Part shown: in pieces, positions 20,692 to 32,539 of the stretch
How the letters are laid out: the number at the start of each line of letters is the position of its first letter
Position numbering within the stretch: the stretch's first letter is position 1
Assembly: GCA_036346395.1 (NCBI GenBank)
Contig: CM070602.1
Location: 14,703,098 to 14,767,097 of the forward strand
Length of the DNA stretch: 64,000 bases
Source: Hsuehochloa calcarea
Lineage: Eukaryota; Streptophyta; Magnoliopsida; Poales; Poaceae
Direction of reading: 5' to 3'
Position numbers and translations under genes: made by a program
The notes under the pieces: generated by a model
Database searches by the model: none
What the model saw: the letters and a program-made list of their open reading frames with translations, nothing else
Told to the model about the DNA's origin: nothing

Positions 20692-22699
20692 AATGACCCT
20701 AAAAGAGTCAAGGTTTACTTGGGCAGGCTTGTGCTAATTAGATCTTAATTTGGGTAGCAATGTATTCTGGATATTGATGTTTTGGATTCTGGAGGAGAGA
20801 TTGGGTTAGAAAATTGGTCTCTTGTTTTTGCCTCATCGCTCCGCCACTGGTAAACTACTCGACTCTGCCCTCTCGAATGTCCCCTTGATGCTCATTGGTC
20901 GTAGGTGCGGGTTTCGCTCTACCCACTGCCTGACGCATTCCATTATTGACTGTTGAGGAAGTGAGGAGTGTGACTGGCAAAGTCATAGTGGCGGAGCTGC
21001 AGTACATGCATGGGGTACATATGTACCCCAAAATTCTAGGTAAAATCTCCTGTATGTATCTCTTAATACACAAAGTATCCATTAATACTCCATTACTCCT
21101 TCAATTGTAGCCCAATAAGCCGATTAGCCCAACAAGAACTCCTTCGTTCGACCAAATTTCTAGCAGCCTTTGGTGCCAAGGGCCAACCCCAATGACGAGA
21201 GGAGGGCGGGCGGCGGCCAACAGCCAGTGTGAGGCGCGATGTTGATAGCTAGTAGAGAGGATATTTTTAACAATGGATCATGTGGAGAACAAGCTAAGAA
21301 AAAAAATATGTGAATAATCCTTGAATGCTTGCTTAGTTACATATATTTAGCATGTGTTTTTTTCTCTACAAGTTAGTGATGATGTTGTCATCAATCGCTT
21401 TGAAAGCATGAAGGAATGTCGTATCAAGTTGTAATTTTTTTAAATTTTTTTTTTGTGATGTTTGTTGCAGTGCAAAATGTAATTTGTCACATTTGAACTT
21501 CTTTACTGTGGCATTTGAACTTTTTCTGTTGGAATAGATGTATCCTAACTTCGCACCATGATCGTCAAAATCCTGACTCTGCCGCTGCAAAGTCGAATCA
21601 GACTGGAGGTCATGCTAGTCCAAATACATTTGGAAATAGGGAGTGCCTATGCTTCAGGTGACTGAAATTTCTTTATCCATCAGTCACCTTTCTTAGCGTA
21701 TGATTTTGGTCCAATGAATACTACAAGTTTCTGTGTTGAGATAATAAAAAATCTAAACTAGACAAAAGTAATGGTAGGTGAACCTTAAAAATACAAAAAA
21801 AATTTCTAAACTAGACAAAAGTAAATCTAGGTAAATCCTATAAATACAAAAAATACAAAAACAAATAGAACTAAAAGTTACACCAGAATTATGTTAAAAT
21901 TGCACATCACTTGGTACTGTAATTTTAGATTTAGTATTGTACAATTGTAGGTAATTAATAGATAAAAAATTCACGCAACTAAAAATTAGCAAACCCGTTG
22001 GAATTTTGGATGGACCTGGCCTCAGTTAAGACTTGAGCCGAACGAAGATTAATCGACAGATTGAATCAACTGGTCAAGCTGGGCCATGGGTCGGCGTTAA
22101 TGTATTTGGGCTACTATTCTCAAGCCCGGCTCAACCCTACAAACTCCAGGTCTGGCCCTGACAGTGACAGGCCGAGTGTGCCCAAGTTAGACTCGATCTT
22201 CTCGATTCCATTTCGCCCCGACAGCCGCGGCGCCCACGCGACGGAAAAGATCGCGCACGAACACCCACGAGTCGATTTGACTCCGGTCTCCGGTAAATGG
22301 ATGATGGCATTGACATTACTACTAAGCAGAGTAACCACTAAGAGCATCTATAATAGTTTATTTCTTAACTTATTACAAAAAAAGAGAGTACCCAATCTAA
22401 TAAAAAAGAAACAACTCTTCCTATGGATTGTTTCTTGAGTTTGTATCTAAGACTTTAATTGCTACAAGTGTGCTTGGAGATAGTGGGACACACAAAACGA
22501 GTATTTAGGTAACAAACAAGTCTCCAACAGAGTATTTTGTTGTTTCATGTGTCTTGGTATCAACAACTTACTTGTTTCTTCATCTAGTAACAAGCCCGTA
22601 TTCTCTCCTCATCATCTCTTCTCCACATAACCTAAATGTCGATGTGTCTATTCTTTAGTCATCTGTGAGGAAGAATGCGTTGGGATCTTGAAGACATTG
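20692..22699. other. Intergenic region without recognised genes
   Basis: Mixed, mostly AT-rich sequence. A stretch near 22338 (AAGAGCATCTATAATAG) resembles the outer sequence of common grass MITEs, but I find no matching second terminus. No coding region is supported. Confidence 0.4.
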
Positions 22700-24756
22700 T
22701 CCCAAGCAATAGCAAACTTCATTTACCAATAGGACAGCTGTCGAAGATAAGATTTGTCAAGACGCCATCTGAAGGCCGTGGAGGGAGAAATACACCTTGT
22801 CGAGTCTCCGATCACCATCAAGCCATCCAGGTGGTCGAAAACAGATATTTCCTTCAGCAAAGAAGACTGCTCCATTCCGTCGACTTGACCAGGTAGGTTT
22901 CCTATTATTGTTGAGACTATAATTAACAGTTGCAAAGTTAATCGAGTCTTAATAGATGAAGGTAGTTCTTTAAATATTTTGTTTCCGGAAGCATTGAAAA
23001 AATACAAATTTTCAAGTCAAAAATAAAACCTGTGAAGTATGCTTTCCACGGCATAGTTTCTGGTTCTACTGCTAAACCGATAGGACAACTGTCCCTACCG
23101 GTCACGTTTGGAAGACCTAACAACTTTCGAATAGAAAAGATCTTGTTTGATGTGGTGGATTTTGAAACCGCATACAATGGGATCCTTGGTCGTTCGGCGT
23201 TGGCTAAATTCCTGATAGATACCCATTACGGCTATCAGAGTTTAAAGATGTCAAGACCAAAAGGAGTCGTCACAGTTCAAGGAGATAGAAAAATAGCTTA
23301 TGCATATGATCGAAAATCCTTAGAACTAGTTGATGTGCTTCTGACCAGAGAAACTACTTCGCCTTCCTTGCAGGTCAAGCACTCAAGACCTTCGGGATAT
23401 CATCATCTTCGTTGATCGCTAAGGCGGAGTTAGTCGGAACAACTGATAACAGAGAGTTCACATCGGGTTCTTTCAGCCTTAGCCCGACCGACTACATAAT
23501 TAGAGCAGAATTATATACTGATCGAAGAATATACAAACGATGAAGAACAACTTGTTTTTTACCATGAGTCTCTTCACTTTCTCTTATAAAGAGACAAGTG
23601 CCAAGATATTGGGAAACACTGCCTTGGCATCAGGCTATCCAACACAGATCATTTTGATCCGCTCTCTAATCTCATTGGGGGCAAGCGCTTCAAGAAATAA
23701 AAGGATTTCAAGGATAAGAAACAAACAGCTAATAAACTATACTAGACAGGATTCTCGAAACTTACCTTCCGTGGTATCCTTGGTCGCTTCGTCACGACCA
23801 ATGTACAAGAGCAGGGAAAGTGATCGGAGCCTCAAAAGGGACTAATCCGACGCATGGAGAAGTCCCTAACCACATGCCAAGTAATTAAGCCCGTGACGCT
23901 AAGGTCTTGGATTGCTTCAACACACCTTCCGACCCTTCCCTCTTTCTTTACGGTCAAACACCAGTTGGAGTTCTCCTCGCCAATTTGTTGGCAAAGTAAA
24001 TGTCATGCTCCTTCGTGACTGTTATATAGAACTAGCTTTTCTTCCAAGACGACCAAGAGAACTTCGAGTACATTTGATCTGGTCGGATCCCCAAGTACTC
24101 CTCGCAGAGGTAGACAAAGATGCTGAGGTTGACGATTGAGTTGAGGGCTAGATTGACCAGCTCGACGTCGCTCAAGAACTTACGAAAGGAACTTGTGTAC
24201 CGAAAATCTGAGCCCACACTCGATGTAGGCAGGAAAAAATAGAGATTTCTCGTTCTTCTTTGCTCGGGTAATACTCTCCGGTTGCTGACCTCTATTTAAT
24301 CAAATTCTTGTCTAAAAGCATCCCGATCTCCTCCAAAGCCTTAAGTTTCTTCCCACTCAGATCTAAAACCAACCACTTGGTGATCGAATCCAACATGATT
24401 AGATGAGGAGTAGCAGGAGAAGATTTTTGGGTGAAAAAAACAAAGAAGGTCGGAAGAGATTTTTGTAGGAAGATGAGGAAGTTTAAGAAAAACTGAGATC
24501 ATAAACTCATCTAGGCGGCGTGCTGAATGGATTTTATAGCTACAATTCCTTAACTGCAAAAAGGAGTTACCCAAAAGTCCAACGGACACAAACCAATGTC
24601 CAATTGACAAAAACTCTTCGATTCCCAAGGCAGTTTCTCAACTTTAAAGTGAATACAGACCACCTCATTTGTCATGACATTAAATAAGGGTCTGCCCGAT
24701 ACGACTTTTCATCGGGGGTTCACACGACCAATTCATTTTAAAGTTCGGGGGCTAAT
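22700..24756 (+). pseudogene. Tat-like gypsy element C: protease fragment and 3' untranslated region
   Basis: On the plus strand at about 22762-22960 is the gag-protease linker and active-site block (VLIDEGSSLNILFPEALKK, D-x-G kept). At 23032-23412 follow AFHGIVSGSTAKPIGQLSLP, VTFGRPNNFRIE and DVVDFETAYNGILGRSALAK. The same domain is present on the minus strand at 9711-10513 and 27250-28080. After 23415 no domain is recognised; the stretch to 24740 is probably the long 3' region of the element. Reverse transcriptase, RNase H and integrase are missing. At 22708-22726 the words CAATAGCAAACTTCATT match RNase H of copy B, so the left edge is itself rearranged. Confidence 0.8.
24741..24756 (+). 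other. Polypurine tract of element C
   Basis: AAGTTCGGGGGCTAAT lies directly before the LTR start TGACGAGG. A TTCGGGGGCTAA-type tract at this position is the usual plus-strand primer of Tat-like elements. It shows that the LTR at 24757 is the 3' LTR of the plus-strand copy. Confidence 0.8.
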
Positions 24757-25818
24757 TGACGAGGATTAAAATCTCTATGTATTACTTTAATACATAATAG
24801 AAGACCATATGTCTTCGTGGTCGTAACCCTAAGGGTAACGACCCCTGTGATCGTAAGAATTCTAGAGGTTACATAAAGGGTACCCTGGTCGTATGATGTC
24901 CTGCACCCAATCCCTGTCCAGATGATTGCTCATGAAAGCTATAAAATGATCTTTGGACTCTATGGAAACCATCGGCCGAAATGCAGCGGTAATATAAAAT
25001 CCATAACTTTTGATTGACATAACTAAAAATCATGTTCTTTGCCAATCTAGAAATCTTACTAGATTGCCTACAAAATTCGTGTTGGAGGAACTTTCCGATT
25101 CGGCCTCTAATTAAGTCATATTGGCAAAGTATTTATCTTCTTGTGTGATGAATGGAACACATGGAATAACTTTTGATCATGCGTCGAATTAGGTGTTTTG
25201 GTGGCTCTGAAAGCTAAGAACAAGATCTAAATATTTCTAGGAGGTGGAAATCTCCAATTCTTCCTCTAAGAACCCGAAATTGGCCACGCAACAATCTGGA
25301 TAGATATGAAATTCTAACAAAGAATAATTCAATCCAATCCACTAATCGATTTTGCATCTAATCAAGATCAAGCAGCGGGAATTTATTCCATACCATGCGA
25401 TGTTTCATGGTCTTAAGACACTGACAATAACCACTATACGGTTGAGTGTCTCATAGATACTAACCGACGATCAGTTACTGTTTCATTAACTGTAACTGAC
25501 CCTCCAACCGGGCGCGTCACTTCCAACAGGTGTCTTCTCCAGGAGTAACTGCCACCTCTTCTATTGTTATTTAAAGACGGAGCACAGAGGAACAAGGGCT
25601 CGGATTGAAGAATCACAATTGACACTAGATTCATGTTTCAATTCTAATTCAATAGCATAACAAGCACTATACTCAGTGTAATTAGGATTAGTCCACCACC
25701 TTGTCGAAGGCACCCCCTGTAAAGGATCCAGTTCATAACAATAAAGAGTAATCCCATTTTCATCAAGAACTCTTTGTCATTTTTCTCTATTTTATTTCAT
25801 AAAATCGACGACTCGATG
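24757..25818 (+). mobile_element. Mosaic 3' LTR of element C carrying two blocks from another LTR family
   Basis: It starts TGACGAGGATTAAAATCTC and follows the family LTR to about 24955. It then reads as a different family at 24978-25125 (about 146 of 148 positions identical to 29856-30003), returns to family LTR at 25126-25165, changes again at 25166-25379 (like 30063-30280), and returns to family LTR to the end. Family landmarks in the last part are TATTTAAAG near 25570, TGTAATTAGGATTAGTC, and AAGAACTCTTTGTCATTTTT. The end near 25818 is approximate because the last bases differ from the other two LTRs. The length is about 1.06 kb against 0.73 kb in its relatives. Confidence 0.82.
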
Positions 25819-26340
25819 TATTACTTGTCCATTCGACAATGAAGTTTGCTATTGCGGACTTAATTGTTGTTCGTGAGATGAAGTGGAGGTCGAATGTCCC
25901 AAGCTCGATCGTTCATTTTGCTATTCATCCTAAAGATTCCCTGTTTTTGAGAACTTGACCAAGGGGATATCCGGTAGGTACGACCACTTTGTGGGCCTCA
26001 AAATAATGCCTTAGTTTCCTTGAAGTCATGAGGAGACCATAGAGCAACTTTTGTACCTATGGGTATCTTGCCTTAGGTCCATATAGGACTTTTCTTATGT
26101 AATATACTGGTCATTGGACGTTGTCACGTTCTATGACAAGTACACCACTGACTGCTTGTGGCATTGCAGCCACGTAAATCAGCAATGTTTCTCCCGATCT
26201 TAGAGATATTAAGACCGGAGCATTCGTAAGGTATCTCTTGAGTTCTTCAAAGACATCATTTGCTTCTTTAGTCCACTTGAAACTTCTGTGTTTCCGAAGA
26301 AGCTTAAAGAAATGTAACCCATTTTCACCTAGTTATGCTA
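25819..26340 (-). pseudogene. RNase H region following reverse transcriptase in element B
   Basis: Minus-strand reading with stops and frameshifts. FKWTKEANDVFEELKRYLTN lies near 26260 (the RT-connection block), VLVIERDN near 26130, and PVYYIRKVLYGPKARYP near 26080. The end, IANFIVEWTSN near 25840, is the usual close of the first RNase H domain (ADFI-EWT). The copy stops where the LTR of element C begins; the second RNase H and integrase are absent. Confidence 0.8.
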
Positions 26341-27246
26341 TGAAATGACTTACCGCTGCCATACATCCGTTAATTTTTGAACTTCTTTCTTTATGGTCGG
26401 AGGGCGCATATGGTTGATGGCTGATATTTTTGCTGGATTCGCTTCAATCCCTCTAGAAGAAACTAGGAAATCAATAAGCTTTCCAGAAGAAACTCCGAAC
26501 ACACACTTCTCTGGATTCAATTTAAGGTTATGTCTTCTTAAGTTGTTGAAAATCTCGTGTAGGTCGGAAATGTGATCGGCAGTGTTGATATTTTTCACAA
26601 CCAAGTCATCAACGTAGGATTCTATATTTTGACATATTTGAGGATTAAAAGTTTTTTGCATTAACATCAGAAAAGTCGCACCAGCATTCTTGAGACCAAA
26701 TGTCATGTTAACATAGTAGTAAGTGCCATATGGCGTGATGAAGGATGTTTTCTCTTCATCATATTTACTCATATTAATCTGGTGGTACCCTGAGTACGTA
26801 TATAAAAAACGTAACAACTCACACCCGGAAGTAAAGTCTACAAGTTGATCAATGCGTAGAAGGGAAAGTCATCCTTCGGACAAGCTTTATTAAGATCTGT
26901 GAAGTCAATACACATTCGTCATTTTCCATTGCTTTTTCAAACCATTACAGGGTTGGCTAGCCACTCTGGGTGGTCAACCTCACGAATAAACCACAGCCTT
27001 GAGGAGCTTGTTAATCTCTGACTGGATTGTCTCCTTCCAATCAGGTGCGAAGCGTCTTAAATTTTGCTTGACCGGTTTTGGTCAGGCTGGAAAGCTAGCC
27101 TGTGCTCGATCACCTCTCTGGGGACTCCGGGCATGTCGGACGCGTGCTAGGCGAATACATCTAGGTTTGCTCAGAGGAAGGAGACGAGCGACTCTTCCTA
27201 TTTAAGGTCGAGTCCTGCCCCGACCAGTACCTTTTGGGAAGATACG
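26341..27246 (-). pseudogene. Reverse transcriptase of element B
   Basis: The best-preserved part (26350-26817) reads YSGYHQINMS, KTSFITPYGTYYYVNMTFGL, KNAGATFLMLMQKTF and ESYVDDLVVK, with the catalytic YVDD, then LNPEKCVFGV. Upstream (26820-27240) fragments of the N-terminal RT blocks are seen (EINKLLKA, then a broken form of PSWLANPV.VKK-type sequence) with several stops. It follows the protease as in an ordinary gypsy polyprotein. It is the only reverse-transcriptase copy of this family in the window. Confidence 0.9.
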
Positions 27247-28230
27247 TTAGCATTTCCTAACCCAGACAACATTTTGACGCTTTCCGGAGAAGCGCATTTG
27301 TCGAGTGGTACCTCGTTGATTTGGTCGGATGGTTTTGGTGGTCATCTTTGGTCTTGAGTGCTTCACCTGCATGGAAGGCGAATTAGTTTCTCTGGTCAGA
27401 AGCTCGTCGACCGGTTCTAGGGATTTCCGATCACATGTATAAGCTATTTTTCTATATCCTCGAACTGTGATGACTTCTTTTGGCCCTAGCATCTTTAAAC
27501 TTTGATAGCCGTAATGCGTAGCTATCAGGAATTTAGCCAACACCGAATCACCAAGGATCCCATTGTATGCGGTTTCAAAATCCACCACATCAAACGAGAT
27601 ATTTTATGTTCGGAAGTTGCTAGGTCTTCCGAATGTGACTGGTAGGGACAGTTGTTCTATTGGTTTAACAGTAGAACCAGGAACTATACCATGAAAAGCA
27701 TACTTCACAGGATTTACTTTCGATCTGGGAATTTGCATTTCTTCCAATACTCCCGTAAACATAATATTTAAAGAACTACCTCTATCTATTAAGACTCGAT
27801 TAACTTTGCAGTTATTAATAGTAGGCTCAACAACAATAGAAAACCTACCTGATCGAGCCGACAGGATGGGACATTCTTCTTTGCTGAAGGAGATAACTGT
27901 TTTCGGCCACCTGGATGGCTTGATGGCGACGAGAAACTCAGCAAGGTTTACTTCTTGCTCCATGGCCTTTAGGTGACGTCTTGACTTGTACGAGGATGAT
28001 CCACCGAAGATCATATCCATAGTGTGTTGAGGTTCCTGGCACTCCATTTCTTCGTTGTCATCCTTATCCTTCTTAGAACTTTGTTCTTATAGTTCTGTTA
28101 TGGAGGGGAAGGGACCTTTACCTGAGTAGTAATCCTCTAGTTTCTTTTGCCAAGCACAACAGGTGCGCTGATCATGCCCTGCTGCCTTGTGAAGTGGATA
28201 CCACTTTTTGTTCTTTTTGTAGTCATCGGT
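27247..28230 (-). pseudogene. Protease and gag-protease linker of element B
   Basis: 27604-28047 reads DMIFGGSSSYKSRRHLKAME, then VNRVLIDRGSSLNIMFTGVL (active-site block), and VNPVKYAFHGIVPGSTVKP. After a frame change near 27600 it continues VDFETAYNGILGDSVLAKFL. It is closely similar to the protease regions of A and C. The stretch 28081-28230 is the zinc-binding end of gag. It is cut at 28230 by a 2.5-kb solo LTR. Confidence 0.88.
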
Positions 28231-30762
28231 TGTAACACCCTGGCTATTCAGAAGCCAAAATGTTACCTAAAGGATCTAACATACAACCATAATTCGGAAG
28301 AATTTTAAACAATATCTCGTCTAAAGACATAAAGAGATCAACATACAATAGAACAAATGCAGGAATATAGACTGGATCCAAAGGATCATATCAAGGGGTG
28401 ATCAAGGACCACAAGCAGTACTTAAGTAAACATACCATGGAGAGAAGTATCAACCACATCTAATTTTATTTATTACAGTTCCTCAATTAACGAATGGAAG
28501 ACATAACCAAGTCTTATTATTGAAAATGAAGTATGGTGAAATGAATTATTAGTGTCTGTCTACTCCCTCCCAAAAGAGTCATCATCAACGATCACCTAAA
28601 ATAAACAAGCGAAGCAAGAATGAGTCCGAGACTTAGCAGGCACAAAGAATAATTTGAACATGAACAATACAGTATCATTAAGAATATGAACATAGAACTG
28701 ACAGGAACATATGGATGAATGGAATGAATGAACTACACTTATGCTTATACCGGTATAGCTAGTGACACACCCATCAGTGTTCACTTAGGCCCGCATTTAA
28801 CAAAATACGGGGATCCAAGGCCCGTATGAAGAACGTTTCATACGGAGATCCAAATCTGCCCACATTGGAATAGTGGGTCTTACGTGCCCATACTAGAATT
28901 GATGGGTCTTTATTCTCCACTACCGTGAAAGGAACATGAACAAATGAATGAATGGAATGAAACATGAACAATGAAAGACATCATCTCTTTCAACATGGAT
29001 TAACGGGTTTGAAAGGAACATGAAGCATTGAATGAAATCATGGATCATATAAATAACAGAATGAATACAAGCACTCATCATTCATCAACAGAAAGAATTA
29101 CAATGTACTTGCCTTCCGCTCTGCGAAGTGTTGTGAGGCAAGACGGAAGCTGCTACACTCAAAATTTCCCCCTACTACACAATTAAATATTTTTGAATGA
29201 GAAACCACATGAAAAGGACCTCGCTCGAACCATCTAATCGCAGCATCCTGACCCAAGAATCACAAAGTCGATCTACTCACATAAACCAATATTCTAACAG
29301 GACTACAATCTGGACAGCAAGTACAAAATACATCATAACAAATGATCTGAGACTCGAAATAGAGTGCTCTCAGATCCTATGGAAAGATAACGAACATATC
29401 CATAAAAGTCTAGTTGTCAAGATCTACCAATTTGGCCAAAAGAATATGCTAACAGGTAGATGAAAGTATAAGACAGATTCTATCTAGACGAACAAAATAG
29501 CAGTAAAGAGCAGATCACAACTTTTAATATACAACTACGATTAGGGTGTTCTTTATCATTATGAAAAGGTTATAAAAATTTCTACAACAACCTAGTTTGG
29601 CGAAAATCCTGAATCTGCCATTATCTTAATCATATTTTAAAAGACAGCTTGACAGTTCATTCTCGTTAGGAATTCAGGATAGCAGTACTAAAATTATCAT
29701 ATCTTTTACTACGAAACTCAGAACGGAGTGATACTGGACTCTATGGAAATATGACAAAACTTTCTACGATAACCTAGTTGGCAACGTCCTCTGATTCGAC
29801 CTTGTAATAAATCTAATGATCAGGTGAAGTTTCTGTTCCTTCAATCTGTTAGCCAGAAATGCAGCGGTAATATAAAATCCATAACTTTTGATTGACATAA
29901 CTAAAAATCATGTTCTTTGCCAATCTAGAAATCTTAATAGATTGCCTACAAAATTCGTGTTGGAGGAACTTTCTGATTCGGCCTCTAATTAAGTCATATT
30001 GGCCAGACAAGTTCACTGCTAATTCTCGTCGGCTCTTCTGGACAGTATGGAAAGATCAGACCATAACTTTTGATCTGTACGTCAGAATTAGGTGTTTTTG
30101 GTGGCTACAGAAAGCTAAGAACAAGATCTAAATATTTCTAGGAGGTGGAAATCTCCAATTCTTCCTCTAAGAACCCGAAATTGGCCACGCAACAATCTGG
30201 ATAGATATGAAATTCTAACAGCAATAATTCAATCCAATCCAGCTAATCGATTTTGCATCTAATCAGCATCAAACAGCGGGGAAAGAACCTCTTTACCCTT
30301 GAAGACCTGCGGGAAACGATGATCTATCCTCGAAGAAGATGATCCTCCTTGTCCTCACCCTCCCCTTCCCTCCTTTGGCCGACTCCACTGCTGTCCCCCT
30401 CCTCTTTTCCTCGCGAAGGCCGGTAGCGGGGAGCTTCGTTGGCGAGATGGGGAGGCACCACAGCAGGGGAGCAGCGTCAGGATCAGCAGGGGTGGCGCCA
30501 AGGGGCAGGAGAAGTGGCGGCTTGGGGAGGGGAGAGAGATGGGGGCAGCTAGGGTTGTGGGAGGTAGGGAGGCACCCCCCTTTAAGTGGCCGGCCACCAC
30601 TTGGGCCTCCTAGGCCGAGGCTCGCGACTCAGGTTGGCAAGAGTTTACGAAAACCCCCTCCAACTCTCTGAAAATTCCACCCTTCTAAAATATTTCCTCC
30701 TTCCGAACTCTTTTATAAACGCCCGATTAATATTCTCTCTGATCGAAATTTGGGGTATTACA
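28231..30762 (-). mobile_element. 2.5-kb chromovirus-type solo LTR inside gag of element B
   Basis: On the plus strand it starts TGTAACACCC and ends GGGGTATTACA (inverted ends), 2532 bp. It is flanked by TCGGT (28226-28230) and CCGGT (30763-30767), a 5-bp duplication with one mismatch. Gag of element B is colinear across it. On the minus strand a TATA-like TTTATAAAAG lies near 30711, followed by a GC-rich leader (30340-30640) as in the LTR at 1877-4350. It supplied, or shares, the two blocks found in the mosaic LTR at 24757. Confidence 0.85.
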
Positions 30763-31946
30763 CCGGTAGGAATCTTTGCCTTGTTCCAACCAGAAAAGTC
30801 TTTTTTACCATTGGTAATTTTTTCCTGGAATCACAAGGACTTCCTTGCTACCGGGCTTGCGATTTTTCTTACCCTTGAGAGGCTTTTTGCTTTTATTCTC
30901 TTGTTTCTCTAATCCAGGTTGAGTGATTTTGTCTTTTCGATCAATAGCTTTACACCATTCAACCGCTTCACTAGCGGCTGCATATTTGTCAGCTATGTCG
31001 AAAAGTTCGATGGTCGTTCGGGGAGGATTAATTGCAATATCCTTCGTAAACCGTCGATTCCTCAACCCTACTTTAAAAGCCTGGATGACGGAAGACTCTG
31101 CGACCTCCTCTGGAATAGAGTTTCGAATCTGACTAAACCTCTTGATATATTGTCGAAGAGTTTCATTGGTCTTTTGCCTAATCTGATGGAGATTGTCTTC
31201 TTTTCCGGGGCGATCGTACGTCCCTTGGAAGTTGGAGATCAACATATCACAAAGCTGCTCCCAAGCGTAGATAAATCCAACCGGCAGGTTGAGCAACCAC
31301 GACCGGGCAGACCCATCAAGGATCATGGGCAAGTAATTTACCATCACATTGTCATTGCCACCAGCAGCTTTAATGGCAGCAGTATAGATCTGAAGAAATT
31401 TTAACAGGTTCTGAGTTCTGTTGAACTTCTCTATGTTGGCTGGTCGGAACCTGTCCGGCCAGCGTACAGCTTGAAGCCCTGCTAAGAAGGCTCGACAACC
31501 TGTTATGGAGTCGTGACACTTTCTTTGAAAAGGAGCCGGATTGTAGTCGGTTGGAGACCGATTCTTCGGATTAATATACTGAGCCTCTAGTGTCCCAATC
31601 CGGTTGTGGACATTAGTGTTACGTCTTTGACTACCTTCTTGGTTCAGATGATGTCGAAGATTACCAGAACCAATAGGTTGTTCCACTCGTCGAGAAGGAG
31701 GAGTGACTGCTGAGAAGAGCCGTCTTCCCTCGTGATTCCCTGGTCGAAATCTATGAGGGGGTCTTGGTATCGTCCTGTTCTCCGTCTGACCATATTGTCC
31801 CCTATTGAGGGAGGAGCGCTGGGAAGAAGTCATGGTTTGAATTTTTGAATTCCTCTGCTCCCGGTACATTGATGTATGCTGCATGGTTTGCTGGAGTATC
31901 TCCGACACCTATCCTGCAAGTTGTACGTAACCTAGAGTCTCTGCAT
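30763..31946 (-). pseudogene. gag of element B, capsid part
   Basis: A long open stretch (30805-31908) holds SPTDYNPAPFQRKCHDSITG, RWPDRFRPANIEKFNRTQNL, LKFLQIYTAAIKAAGGNDN, GSARSWLLNLPVGFIYAWEQ, ETLRQYIKRFSQIRNSIPEE and a lysine-rich end. It is the best-preserved gag of the family here. The N-terminal third seen in element A (14300-15197) is absent: the sequence passes directly into LTR sequence at about 31946. Confidence 0.9.
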
Positions 31947-32130
31947 AGCTTTCACGAGCAATCATCTAGTCGGGGATTTGGTGCAGGACCTCATCCGACC
32001 AGGGTACCCTTTATATAACCTCTAGAATCCTTACGACCACAGGGGTCGTTAGCCTTAGTGGTTATGACCACGAAGACATATGGTCTTCTATTATGTATTA
32101 AAGTAATATATAGAGATTTTAATCCTCGTC
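31947..32130 (-). mobile_element. Truncated 5' LTR of element B
   Basis: Only the first ~184 bp of the 730-bp LTR remains. The minus strand starts GACGAGGATTAAAATCTC, lacking the first T of TGACGAGG. It includes the paired CTTCGTGGTC / GACCCCTGTGGTCGTAAG words and a TATATAA run near 32012. The remainder of the LTR, the PBS and early gag are deleted. Confidence 0.82.
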
Positions 32131-32539
32131 GAAGTGACATGGACTATTGTAAATACTCTAAGCAAGAACACCCATGCGACACGACCGAGGCCCACATGCC
32201 CAGGCTCGTCAAGATCTAAGCTCCCATTCTCACATGGCGCACAAACAAACCATGCGCTCAATACAGTAAGATCACCTAGCTTTCATCCTTCCCAACCCAA
32301 ATTAACGTAAAGAAAAGAGCAACATAAATCCCCTGTTGAGTATGATGACCTATATCCTAAAGATGTGCTACTTGAAGAGGTGTGCTACAGGATTCCTATA
32401 TGAATCTTAACAGATCTAGGATTTTGATTTTTCTTTGAAGGGGAACTAAGACTACTATATAAAGTCACAGAGGTGGTCATGGAAAATCAAAGCCACGAAC
32501 CAACTCAACCAACTCATGCAAAGCAAAATGCGTATAAGA

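Noticed and set aside
22338..22670. Possible MITE starting AAGAGCATCTATAATAG
   Set aside because: No inverted second end or target duplication could be found.
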